64,000 nt of DNA from Ridgeia piscesae (GCA_025642075.2 JAODUO010000568.1:309501-373500), one strand, 5' to 3'. Counted from the first letter of the stretch, positions 52,090 to 63,159 are shown. A program made the numbers and translations. Notes: a model not told the origin generated them from the sequence alone.

Positions 52090-52390
52090 ACATCGTCATC
52101 TGTGGAGATAGCGCAAATACACACTGTAATGTGAAGACGGATACACGACTGGTGGGAATCCCAATAGAATGACCCATTCACATCATAAACATTGCACATA
52201 ACACGAGCAGTGTGTGGTTGAAACTACCCAAATGACCAGCCAGACCGGAGGCCAACTACACTCCTCGTGGGCGATTTCATTGGCTGACGTTAAAAGAGGA
52301 GTTTTTGAAAGGGATGTGCCAGGAGTAGAGAAGAGCTGGTACTGATGTAATCAGCTACAACGACCCCTGGCTCATGAGGATGGTCCTGGT
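52090..52390. repeat. Dispersed repeat family C, copy 2
   Basis: Matches 42790-43035 in two blocks (see that entry), here in intron 13 with an extra intervening segment of about 80 bp. Confidence 0.75.
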
Positions 52391-52664
52391 TCAGTCTTAA
52401 ATATTGTCCTCCCACTTCATCAGTTGTCTTTCTGGTCTTCTTCTTCCTCCCATCATGTCCTGGAGACTGGTCTAGACTAAGTCACCTGATCTTGTTGCTT
52501 GCCTATACCACTGGAGCTCCCTGTTCTCTCACTGTTGTCAGCAGCCACTGCCAGTGTAATCTAACGTCTGCAATTTGCAAAGATTTCGTGTTTTATAGTC
52601 CAGTGCAGGTGATGGTTTATAGGTGTGCACCAAGTATTGCTCTAATGATGACAATATGTTTCAG

Positions 52665-52742
52665 GTGGGTGAGTGACAACGGCCTCACTGTGTTTCCCCA
52701 CCAGGTCCTGGGGTACGGCAACTACCCCATGCTCGAAGAGAT
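52665..52742 (+). CDS. LRR gene exon 14 (residues about 359-385)
   Basis: 78 nt, phase 2 to 2. Encodes WVSDNGLTVFPHQVLGYGNY; LRR-like (L.VSDNGLTVFP). Donor AT|GTAGGT. Confidence 0.92.
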
Positions 52743-52769
52743 GTAGGTTACATCTAATCAACTACATTT

Positions 52770-52940
52770 ACACACACATGCATGCACAATTTTAATGCAT
52801 ACACACACTGCACATATACGCAAACATGCATGCACTCATGGACACATACACACACGCGTGCATGCACATCACGACACGCATACATGCACACACACACACG
52901 CACGCATGCACGCACGCACACACACACACACACACACACA
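52770..52940. repeat. (CA)n/(CACG)n-rich microsatellite in intron 14
   Basis: Imperfect CACA/CGCATGCA units. ORFs on both strands are artefacts. Confidence 0.9.
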
Positions 52941-53565
52941 AATGTAACATATAATTTGAGGTGTTTACAACAAAATAATTGTAACACATTGCATCAGGAG
53001 ATTTAATGGTTTAAATACACTACGATACATATATTACTTAATACAAAAACAAGTAAACAGTGGGATTGTACATAAATGTTACATAAAAGCATATCGGAGT
53101 GAAGAGCTTCCAGATCCCATATAACAATGTGCAATTGGCAACTGCCAAAAGTTATTTAACTTGTAGAGCAATACACAGTTAGATCAAGGGACAATAAAAG
53201 ACTTTCATTTTTTTCAACATGGGATGCAAACTCCACTCTTATTTTGATGTTGAATTTGTCATTATCATAATACTTCCATACCAGTTATTTCTGGGCACAA
53301 AGTTCTAAAATTATTTTTAGGGTCTAGAAATGATAAGGCTGTATAGGCTATCGAGACCAGTTCATTCTGTGCCATGTTATCATTAGAGAAACATAAACTA
53401 TATTCCTATGCTACACTGGATTTATGAATTCATGTTTTCATGTTTGTTTGACATGTTTTTTACGCGTATTTTTACTTTGACATGAAAGCACCCCTGAATC
53501 TACTTCATAGAGATATGTTGTGTTAAAATGAGACCGATTGATTGAGTGGTGTCATTTGTTTACAG

Positions 53566-53676
53566 ATATGCTGACCACAATAAGATCGTTGACCCGACAG
53601 AGTTTGGCCAGGAGGCATATACTGGACAGAAGGGCGCATTTGTTCCGTTTAAGACGGTCAAGGCATTGAAAAAGCT
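53566..53676 (+). CDS. LRR gene exon 15 (residues about 385-422)
   Basis: 111 nt, phase 2 to 2. Encodes YADHNKIVDPTEFGQEAYTG and a lysine-rich end FKTVKALKKL; an LRR with an inserted loop. Donor CT|GTATGT. Confidence 0.9.
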
Positions 53677-54273
53677 GTATGTATTAAAACAGTGAATAAT
53701 TAACCATAGGCATCAAATAGTAATGTAACTGAAATGTCAAGAGACTGCAGACCTGCTTTAGCTTTAGTAAGATATATTAAAATTATTTCCAATGTACTGT
53801 TATTTTTATTTAAATATTTACATAATGTGAAGAGGTATTTAATTAAAAAAATTGATAAAAAAGATAAAATTTTATTAACGATTTTCTAAAAATAGTAATG
53901 AACATGTTAAGACAAGATTATAATAATAGTTTGAAATAGTAGAATTTCTGAATATTCAAAATAATTATTTAAATGGAATAAGATAATTGGTCATTTTATT
54001 ATATACAATACTATATAAAATCAACTGAACTGACTTGCAGAAATCCTTTTATGGCTTCACAAAGAAACTGTTTTGTGTATATTGCAATTATGACAAGAAA
54101 GTGTATAGTAATACCTTTCAGGGTCGCAGTGGACTGGGATTACATCCTAAGAGATTACATATTTCATAGTTAGAGAAATAAAACTATATTTAAAGTTAGA
54201 GAGATAACATATGTCATAATTGGTCAGATATATTTGTGAAGAACCATGTAGTGTGTATGTTGTCTTGTTTCAG

Positions 54274-54423
54274 GTTCCTTGGCAGGAATGATATGCTGCG
54301 CCTGCAGGACAAAGACCTTTGCGAGATGACAACTCTACAAGAGCTCCACCTAGAGGAGAATCTTCTAACTGAGGCAACAATCCACCCTGACAGTCTGCAA
54401 TGTCTCACTTCGCTTCGTCTCAT
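54274..54423 (+). CDS. LRR gene exon 16, two LRRs (residues about 422-472)
   Basis: 150 nt, phase 2 to 2. Encodes FLGRNDMLRLQDKDLCEMTT and LQELHLEENLLTEATI; two LRRs. Donor AT|GTAAGT. Confidence 0.95.
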
Positions 54424-55261
54424 GTAAGTATATGGAAAGTGCGAGATCGAAAATAGTGAGTACTCACATATGTTTGTGTGCGTGCATGACTGTGTGTGCG
54501 TAAATGTGTATATAAAGCATTAATTTAATCTAACTTTGATGTTTATCAATACTAGCTGAAAGCAAGACAGTAGCATTACAACTAGTGATCAGCTCCTAGC
54601 CTCAGTAAAGATGGTCAAGTTGAATCAACTACCACTAAGACCTCACAAGGTGCCTCTGAAGCTTGACCACACTACACATGTCATTAGTTGACTGCGGTCC
54701 ACACTGAGCCCTGGCTTGATGCTTGACCCGGGCAAGTCCACTGGACAATGATTTCTAGATATGGACAAAAGATTTGAGGTGTATTTGCATGATGATGACT
54801 TAGACTTGAAAGAACCCTTAAAAAGGAAGACGATTGACAAATATAACTAAAGATGTCACTGAACAAAACCAGAATACTTAATCCTTGCTTGCACTTCATT
54901 ATTATCATGGACTCATTGAGTGTGCATATAATCATGATTGTATGTTTATTTGTTTCAAGACAGTATAATTACTCAGTTATCAAATAAGTACTACTGTTGA
55001 TGTATTATCTTGTGTATTTGTTTTATGGCTCAATGACAGCCAACATTGCACTATTCTGTAATACCTGCCATATTCCATATTTTAAGCAAATAATGCTTAG
55101 GGGTATACATATAAGAGTTTATTCAGTATACCTTTTTTGACATGATAATACTGTTGTATGTCATAAACACAGCATACATTGTTACTATGTTGGAAAAATA
55201 AACTGTTATTTACTTACTTACCTAATTTCCAACAAATGGTAAATGCTGTTTGTTGTTACAG

Positions 55262-55411
55262 TAATCTCAACAACAACAAGTGCCAATATGTTCCCGAGGC
55301 TCTCACCACGGCCGACCGTGTGCCAAGTCTGACGACACTGTCTCTCAACGGCAACCACCTCACCTTCCTACTGCAGGGGACCTTCAGCAACGTCACCACC
55401 CTCACCAGTCT
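55262..55411 (+). CDS. LRR gene exon 17, two LRRs (residues about 472-522)
   Basis: 150 nt, phase 2 to 2. Encodes NLNNNKCQYVPEALTTADRV and LSLNGNHLTFLLQGTFSNVT. Its last 18 nt and the donor CT|GTAGGT form the first copy of the 29-bp array that follows. Confidence 0.95.
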
Positions 55412-56270
55412 GTAGGTGTTGTCATCTCTCTCACCATCCTGTAGGTGTTGTCACATCTCTTACCAGCATGTGGGTGTTGTCACCACCCACACCATCCTGT
55501 AGGTGTTGTCACCTCTCTCACCAGTCTGTAGGTGTTGTCACCTCTTTCACCATCCTGTAGGTGTTGTCACCTCTCTCACCAAACTGTAGATGTTGTCACC
55601 TCTCTCACCAAACTGTAGGTGTTGTCACCTCTCTCACAAACTGTAGGTGTTGTCATCTCGTCACCAGCCTGTGGGTGTTGTCACCACCCTCACCATCCTG
55701 TAGGTGTTGTCACCTCTGTCACCAAACTGTAGCTGTTGTCACCTCTCTCACCAAACTGTAGATGTTGTCACCACCCTCACCAGTCTGTGGGTGTTGTCAC
55801 CTCTGTCACCAAATTATAGGTGTTGTCACCTCTTTCACCATCCTGTAGGTGTTGTCACCTCTCTCACCAAACTGTAGATGTTGTCACCTCTCTCACCAAA
55901 CTGTAGGTGTTGTCACCTCTCTCACAAACTGTAGGTGTTGTCATCTCGTCACCAGCCTGTGGGTGTTGTCACCACCCTCACCATCCTGTAGGTGTTGTCA
56001 CCTCTGTCACCAAACTGTAGCTGTTGTCACCTCTCTCACCAAACTGTAGATGTTGTCACCACCCTCACCAGTCTGTGGGTGTTGTCACCTCTGTCACCAA
56101 ATTATAGGTGTCACCTCTGTCACCAAATTGTAGGTGTTGTCACCTCTCTCACCAAATTGTAGGTGTTGTCATCTCTCTCACAAAACTGTAGTTCTTGTCA
56201 CCTCTCTCACTAAACTGTAGATATTGTTACCTCTCTCACTAAACTGTAGATGTTGTCACCTCTATTTATG
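55394..56270 (+). repeat. 29-bp minisatellite seeded by the exon 17 / donor junction, about 30 copies
   Basis: Units of the type 'cacctctctcaccaaactg' + 'taggtgttgt'. The first copy is exon 17's end (caccaccctcaccagtct) plus gtaggtgttgt. Most copies retain CTGTAGGT. A 288-bp higher-order duplication is visible: 55561-55761 and 55849-56049 give identical translations in one frame. The array fills most of intron 17. Confidence 0.95.
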
Positions 56271-56499
56271 ACAGTTGTCTCTGTACACTGTTGACTTTTT
56301 ATTATGTAAACTGTCATTCTTCTTTTAATTAACAATATAAACTTCTGTAAAAAATTATTTTGTATTTTGTAATTGTTCAATTTTTATATATATTTCTATT
56401 GATATTTTCATTCTTGTAACAAGTTTTTATTTATTTATGCTACTATGTAATCAACCAATAATGTTTTCTTTTGATTTTAATGTGATTTCTTTGTTTCAG

Positions 56500-56565
56500 T
56501 ACTCTTTCTTCAAATGAAATAGTTTCAATCGAAGACGGTACATTTCCACCAAATCTGGTGACTCT
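56500..56565 (+). CDS. LRR gene exon 18 (residues about 522-544)
   Basis: 66 nt, phase 2 to 2. Encodes TLSSNEIVSIEDGTFPPNLV, a canonical LRR; donor CT|GTAAGT. Confidence 0.95.
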
Positions 56566-56869
56566 GTAAGTTAACATTTCTTTAGTTTTTCAACGTTTTG
56601 ATAAATGAACTTAGCTATGTAAAATACTATTTTAGGCTACAACAAATTTTTCTGCTACAAAGCTGGTTTGAACACTGAATTTTAATATAGAGGGAATAAG
56701 GAATGGCTGTCCCAGCCAATGAATTTCACACCACAAAATGCTTGAATAAGATAGCTGTAATTTATTCCTAATAATAGTAATATGAGTTTCTCTAGCGTTA
56801 ATTCCCACATAGCGGATCGATGCACTGTACAAGCAATAATAAATGTATATTATTAAATAGATACTACAT

Positions 56870-56935
56870 AACTATATATATAACTTATATACTATATATA
56901 TATTACTTATATACTATATATATATAACTTATATA

Positions 56936-56977
<42 letters not shown>

Positions 56978-56982
56978 ATATA

Positions 56983-57028
<46 letters not shown>
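56870..57028. repeat. Interrupted (AT)n microsatellite in intron 18
   Basis: Repeated 'actatatata' units, then a long TA tract. Confidence 0.93.
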
Positions 57029-57031
<3 letters not shown>

Positions 57032-57378
57032 CATATGTTAACCTAATTATACAATACAAAAAGAGGTAAATAAATTATATAAATTAATATAAAATATAAA
57101 ACAAATTAAAAACTGGTTTAAGACGAACAATATTAAGAATTTGTATGCAAATTATTTAAATTAATGTAAACATTAAAAAGTGGTTTTTAAATGTATACCA
57201 CTGTAACACTAAAAAGAAGAAATTCTAAAACAATGTCCATCATGCCAAAACAATTTGCATTAGTTAAAATGTACCACAACAATATAACATACTGTTCACA
57301 ACAGACTGTGGTTGAACTCTGCCTGCAGCGGTGTGATTCCTGACTGTAAACATTGATGTTCTTGTGCTGATGCTGCAG

Positions 57379-57522
57379 GGAGCTGCAGTCTAACAACTTC
57401 CGATTTCTGCACGAGAATCCTTTCACCAACCTGGCTGACCTGAGAGAGCTGAAGCTGTCTGGCAATGCCATCACCGTCATACCAGACACAGCCTTCCATA
57501 ACCTCACTAGTCTGACCACTCT
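57379..57522 (+). CDS. LRR gene exon 19, two LRRs (residues about 544-592)
   Basis: 144 nt (48 codons), phase 2 to 2. Encodes ELQSNNFRFLHENPFTNLAD and ELKLSGNAITVIPDTAFHNL, then TSLTTL; two canonical LRRs. Its last 42 nt plus GTAAGTGT are the seed of the array that follows. Confidence 0.96.
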
Positions 57523-59030
57523 GTAAGTGTACCAGATGTGGCCTTCCATAACCTCACTAGTCTGATCACTCTGTAAGTGTACCAGATGTGGCCTTCCACA
57601 ACCTCACTAGTCTGACCACTCTGTAAGTGTACCAGACACGGCCTTCCATAACCTCACTAGTCTGACCACTCTGTAAGTGTACCAGATGTGGCCTTCCACA
57701 ACCTCACTAGTCTGACCACTCTGTAAGTGTACCAGATGTGGCCTTCCATAACCTCACTAGTCTGACCACTCTGTAAGTGTACCAGATGTGGCCTTCCACA
57801 ACCTCACTAGTCTGACCACTCTGTAAGTGTACCAGACACGGCCTTCCATAACCTCACTAGTCTGACCACTCTGTAAGTGTACCAGATGTGGCCTTCCACA
57901 ACCTCACTAGTCTGACCACTCTGTAAGTGTACCAGATGTGGCCTTCCATAACCTCACTAGTCTGACCACTCTGTAAGTGTACCAGATGTGGCCTTCCACA
58001 ACCTCACTAGTCTGATCACTCTGTAAGTGTACCAGACACGGCCTTCCATAACCTCACTAGTCTGACCACTCTGTAAGTGTACCAGATGTGGCCTTCCTCA
58101 ACCTCACTAGTCTGACCACTCTGTAAGTGTACCAGACACGGCCTTCCATAACCTCACTAGTCTGACCACTCTGTAAGTGTACCAGATGTGGCCTTCCACA
58201 ACCTCACTAGTCTGACCACTCTGTAAGTGTACCAGACACGGCCTTCCACAACCTCACTAGTCTGACCACTCTGTAAGTGTACCAGATGTGGCCTTCCATA
58301 ACCTCACTAGTCTGACCACTCTGTAAGTGTACCAGATGTGGCCTTCCATAACCTCACTAGTCTGACCACTCTGTAAGTGTACCAGATGTGGCCTTCCATA
58401 ACCTCACTAGTCTGACCACTCTGTAAGTTTACCAGATGTGGCCTTCCATAACCTCACTAGTCTGACCACTCTGTAAGTGTACCAGATGTGGCCTTCCATA
58501 ACCTCACTAGTCTGACCACTCTGTAAGTGTACCAGATGTGGCCTTCCATAACCTCACTAGTCTGACCACTCTGTAAGTGTACCAGACATGGCCTTCCACA
58601 ACCTCATTAACCTGATCATGCTGAATGTACACCAGATATGGCCTTCCACAACCTCGCTAATCTGATCACTCTGTTAGTGTACCAGACAAGGCCTTCCACA
58701 ACCTCACTAGTCTGACCACTCTGTAAGTGTACCAGACACGGCCTTCCACAACCTCATTAACCTGATCATGCTGAATGTACACCAGATATGGCCTTCCACA
58801 GCCTCGCTAATCTGATCACTCTGTTAGTGTACCAGACACGGCCTTCCACAACCTCGCTAGTCTGACCACTCTGTAAGTGTACCAGACACGGCCTTCCACA
58901 ACCTCACTAGCCTGACCACTCTGTAAGTGTACCAGACACGGCCTTCCACAACCTCGCTAGTCTGACCATTCTGTAAGTACACCAGACACGGTATTTCACA
59001 AACTCTCCACTATGACCACTCTGTTTACTA
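57481..59030 (+). repeat. 50-bp minisatellite seeded by the exon 19 / donor junction, about 31 copies
   Basis: Each unit is 'accagatgtggccttccata' 'acctcactagtctgaccact' 'ctgtaagtgt'. That is, 42 nt of LRR coding sequence followed by 8 nt of intron including GTAAGT. The period is exactly 50 bp; copy 1 is within exon 19, copies 2-30 are in register from 57531 to 58980, and copy 31 is degraded. A few units mutate the donor (ctgttagtgt, ctgaatgtac). 50 is not a multiple of 3, so the repeated coding cannot be read through in one frame. Confidence 0.97.
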
Positions 59031-59596
59031 AATACTTTCCCAATTTCATAAGTATGACCAGTACGTATGTATACCTGACTGTACCTTTCATGTTTTTAAT
59101 TAATAAAAAATAACATTTCATTATCTACTCTTCACATCACATTATTTGTTCCTATTCACAATAAAATGTTCTTATTTCTGTTATAGCTAAAAGAACTGTT
59201 GGATAAAATATTGTTATTTTTGGTAAACCAGGAACCATTCCCCCAACATTGTTAAGAGTTCTTAAATATGATTATGCACTTTAGAATAAATTTTGAACCT
59301 TAACAGTAATCTTGAGTACTTGAAAACTGTCAGCACCATGACACATCAGTGCGACATTGTCTCTGGTGTGCTATGGAGATAGTGTCCTCTGTAAGATAAC
59401 AAAGGACATTTGCATTTTGAAAAACTCATTTAATTTAATAACAATTGTTTAATGATGAATGTTTCCTTAAAAGCTCTTTGTAACCTTAATGAAAGAGTCT
59501 CTTGGGCTTGTGAATATCTTATTGTGAGTATGTAAGATATGTTATGTGACATCGTAGATGCAACTTTGACAGAGTTGACCCCTTTGTGTATTTCAG

Positions 59597-59740
59597 GGAC
59601 TTGTCGTCTAATAAGATTGGTCGGCTGTTGAAGACTCATTTCCAAGACAGTCCGCTCAGTACAGACTTCACTCTACAGAACAACGAGATCGCCTACATCG
59701 AAGATGGCACATTTGCCCATATCTTGGGGATTAGAGTTCT
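59597..59740 (+). CDS. LRR gene exon 20, two LRRs (residues about 592-640)
   Basis: 144 nt, phase 2 to 2. Encodes DLSSNKIGRLLKTHFQDSPL and LQNNEIAYIEDGTFAHIL. Donor CT|GTAAGT. Confidence 0.95.
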
Positions 59741-60134
59741 GTAAGTGACACATATTGGCATATTTTGTGATAACTTGAGAAGCTGATATCATAATGACTG
59801 CGTATAAAAACTAAATTCTTGACTTATCGTATCTGAATGCATACTGTCATTATGGTAAAAGGTTTGACCATGGGAAGATCCTTAATATGGGAATTGTTAA
59901 AGAAATATCTTACATTACGTGATATGCGTTTTTATAATCACGTAATACAGTTTGATCACTAAACAGGTTAAAATATTATATTATTTTATATTGAGTCAGC
60001 CACTGAAAAAGTTTATGATTTCACAGTATGGCGTTTTGGTATTAAAATGGTCTTATATATACATATACATACATATACATATATATATACAAGACCAATA
60101 TATATATATATATATTATATCATATATAATATGA

Positions 60135-60257
60135 ATGTGAATGTCTAATTTATAAATCCGTTTTCTATTTGTTTCTATGTATAATGGAATAGTCTGAATG
60201 TAGCACACGGAATAACTATACATTTTTAACACAGTGTCTTATACATATAGGCCCCAT

Positions 60258-60299
<42 letters not shown>

Positions 60300-60329
60300 C
60301 AGGCCTATATATAATATTCATATAATATG

Positions 60330-60382
<53 letters not shown>

Positions 60383-60422
60383 TATATATATATGTATATA
60401 TATATATATACTATATATAATA

Positions 60423-60511
<89 letters not shown>

Positions 60512-60628
60512 TATATGTATAAGACACTGTGTTTAAAATGTATAGTTATTCCTTGTGCTACATTCAGACTATTCCATTATGCATAGAAACAAATAGAAAA
60601 CAGATTTACAAATTAGACAATCACACAT
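60135..60628. repeat. Long inverted repeat (arms about 115 bp) around an (AT)n core
   Basis: The left arm 60135-60251 (tctaatttataaatccg ... cttatacatatagg) is nearly the exact reverse complement of the right arm 60510-60628. The core (60259-60507) is CT and TA repeats. This may be a MITE with long TIRs or a hairpin-prone palindrome. It lies in intron 20. Confidence 0.9.
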
Positions 60629-60718
60629 ATTGCAAGTAGCTATACACACAGTGACTTTGAATTTGACAGATTTCTCAGACATCATTTCATCAGTTGACTT
60701 TGGTTGTTTATCTTTCAG

Positions 60719-60863
60719 AGGACTTGGGTTCTAACCGGTTGACCCATCTGCCAAATGGAGGTGACTTCCAGAACCTCAATGTGGGCAAACATCTGACCCT
60801 CAGTAACAACCGACTGACCTCAGTGCCTTCTGGGGCCTTCAAGAACCTTCAGTGTGAGACACT
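60719..60863 (+). CDS. LRR gene exon 21, two LRRs, with a 1-nt frame conflict at its acceptor
   Basis: From 60721 the LRR frame is clear: DLGSNRLTHLPNGGDFQNLN and LTLSNNRLTSVPSGAF, ending CT|GTGAGT in phase 2. To keep frame with exon 20 (ending CT in phase 2), exactly one base must precede GAC 60721. The only AG acceptors, tctttcag|AG and cagag|GAC, supply two or none, and both lead to a stop within about 8 codons. One extra A at 60719 would explain it. Read as allele or assembly error, pseudogenisation, or an exon that is skipped (it is symmetric). Confidence 0.8.
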
Positions 60864-61329
60864 GTGAGTCAGAGACATTGTGTTCTGTCTTTGTTGTGTA
60901 GAATTGCTATGGCCTTGTTTGGCTGTCAATGGTTAAAGTTAAAACATTTTGTTGTTGTTATTTTGACGTCTCCTACAAAAAGTATAATCTTTGTATATTT
61001 CTAAAGGAGACTATTTGGTTGAGGGTTATTATTTGGTTGTTGGTGTTTGTTTTGTTAACTGTTAAATTAGGTTTCTTTGTTTTCGTCTATGTTACTTTTG
61101 ATCTGAGTTGTGATAAAGGTAGGTACATATTTCAAGATTGCTTCCTTCAGTTGTTCATGAAAGCAGTATACAGTATATGTTGTTGTAGCCTTATGAGTAT
61201 CGATTACATTGTTGAGCCAGTAATTATACTGTGTTAATCTGATGTTTCTGTATGGGTCGTGCCATTGTGACAGTTATTTGAGTCATTTTTCAGTAGGTTT
61301 ATTCAGAATGATATTATGTTCATTTTCAG

Positions 61330-61464
61330 TAAAATTCAGAACAACAAGATTGCCGTCATTGAAGCGGACGCGTTCCAAGGCATAACTGTGACACTTGACC
61401 TTGACTTCACATCAAACCCCCTCCGAACCCTCTACACTCACTCCTTCCAGGAGGTCTCCGTTGG
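61330..61464 (+). CDS. LRR gene exon 22 (residues about 688-733)
   Basis: 135 nt, phase 2 to 2, acceptor attttcag, donor GG|GTGAGT. Encodes KIQNNKIAVIEADAFQGITV then LDFTSNPLRTLYTHSFQEVS; two LRRs. Confidence 0.95.
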
Positions 61465-61484
61465 GTGAGTACATTTGAGAGACT

Positions 61485-61640
61485 TCCACATCGGTGGCAC
61501 GACTGCATAATGGTTGGAATAGCAGTCTGTAAATCAAGACAGTGCTTGAGTTCTAATCCTCTCAGTGGAGGGTCAAAGCTTGCACAATTTTGTTCATTCT
61601 ACATTGCTCCAGTTCACTCAATTGCCCAAATAGAAACCTA
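61485..61640 (+). mobile_element. tRNA-derived SINE, 5' part only
   Basis: A box-like 'ggcacgactgcataatggtt', B box-like 'gagttctaatcctc', then 'tcattctacattgctccagt' 'tcactca', matching family A. It stops in the middle of the element; in intron 22. Confidence 0.7.
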
Positions 61641-61984
61641 GTGTCAAAGTCACAGATACATTAATTTGGCATGACACAAATGATTCTGTTCATTTATTAT
61701 GTGGAAGCACTTAGCTGTGCAATATTTAAAAAAGGTATTGCATGTTTTAAATGCACATGCTGACGAGAAACTTTGTTGGTTGTTAGCATTTGTTTTGTTT
61801 TGTTTTATTAACTAGGTTTCAGATACTTTGTTTTCATTTGTGTTACTTTCGACTTAATGATAAACATACATTTCAGGATTGCTTCCTTCAGTTGTTCATG
61901 AAAGCAATATATATGTAAGTTTTATGTGACGCCACCATTTTATGTGACACCATTTGTAACATCTCCCGTTTGTGGTTGCTACAG

Positions 61985-62134
61985 ACGTCACCTGCTGATG
62001 AAGGAGATGGAGTTGACCCACCTCCCCAGTCAGGTCTTTGTCAACGTCACTGTGGCTGAGAGCTTCTGGCTTGACAGCAACTACATAAAGTCCATCGATG
62101 TAGACGCCTTCGCCAGGGTCACAACCAAGTACCT
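61985..62134 (+). CDS. LRR gene exon 23, two LRRs (residues about 733-783)
   Basis: 150 nt, phase 2 to 2. Encodes MKEMELTHLPSQVFVNVTVA and FWLDSNYIKSIDVDAFARVT; two LRRs, with an Asn-Val-Thr site. Donor CT|GTAAGT. Confidence 0.95.
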
Positions 62135-62551
62135 GTAAGTCACCTAGCAACAAATGGCTGTCACATGCAGTGTACTGTCATCACAGCACTTCTGTTCCAG
62201 TGATACGACGACTGTATTTTAATGTGCTAATGTTTTAGTCTTGTAATTATTTTTTTTTAATTATTTGTTAACATTTACTAAATAATGTATTACTATTTAG
62301 CGATATGTAATATTATGTATACATTCATTTATCAGTATTATTGTTATGGAATTATTTGCTAGATTAATTATTATGTATTTGTTATGACTAATAGGTAATT
62401 TATTGAATATAACTTTTTTTTATTCCAACTGAGTGTAGGTTTGATGTTTTTGTTCAGTGAAGGCATATAAAAATCTGATATTTGGCAAAATATCAGTATG
62501 TTTTGACACAGTCATTGTCAACTTACGTGTTTCTATTTGCATGTCACTTAA

Positions 62552-63089
62552 AGGGATACTCCAGTCAGTGAGAATTTCATAGTATTAACTTCCATAACTA
62601 TACTATATTGGTTGTGCCTAGTGATTGTGCACCAAAGATCGTTAATAAACAATTACTTATAGTTTAATAGTTTAAAAAACATGCTATCTTAGATTCAGGG
62701 CGCTGCCATCTTCAGACTTATACGCCGGTGACGTAAGCCAAATTGTTTACGTCACTGGCGCATTGTTGAAAAAGGCAAGGATTGGCGGAATCTTCGCTAA
62801 TAATTGTGATTGTGAGGTAAGCAATCCGCGACGTACTGGATACATCAAATACCATTGGACAGACATAGGATGTTCGAACGTGCATGCGCCAGTGACGTAA
62901 GCGGTTTATGTCACTGGCGCATACGTCTCAAGATGGCAGCGCCCTGAATCCAACACGGAGTGTTTCGGGTACAATTATACTATAATTCATTGTTTATTAA
63001 CGATCTTTGTGCACAATTACTATGTACAACCAATATATTATACCGATGTAAGTAAATGGTGTGAATCTCTCATTGACTGGAGTATCCCT
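62552..63089. mobile_element. MITE with about 200-bp TIRs and TTAA target duplication
   Basis: The left end AGGGATACTCCAGTCAGTGA and the reverse complement of the right end AGGGATACTCCAGTCAATGA match and continue, with gaps, into the interior for about 200 bp (ttgtgcac-aaagatcgttaa, attcagggcgctgccatctt, gcgcca/cc-gtgacgtaa). TTAA flanks both ends (62548-62551 and 63090-63093). 538 bp, non-coding. TTAA duplication suggests piggyBac-type mobilisation, although the terminal bases are not the classical CCC. Confidence 0.88.
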
Positions 63090-63159
63090 TTAACTTTACA
63101 GATTGCTTTGTGAAAGTCATGAGCAGATGAATGGATGTGCTTATGAGCTTAAAGGACTA

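Noticed and set aside
57531..59030. The 50-bp array as a series of real micro-exons
   Set aside because: Possible AG sites (cctcactag) have no proper polypyrimidine tract or room for a branch point, and 50-bp spacing is too short for introns. Treated as decoy donors instead.
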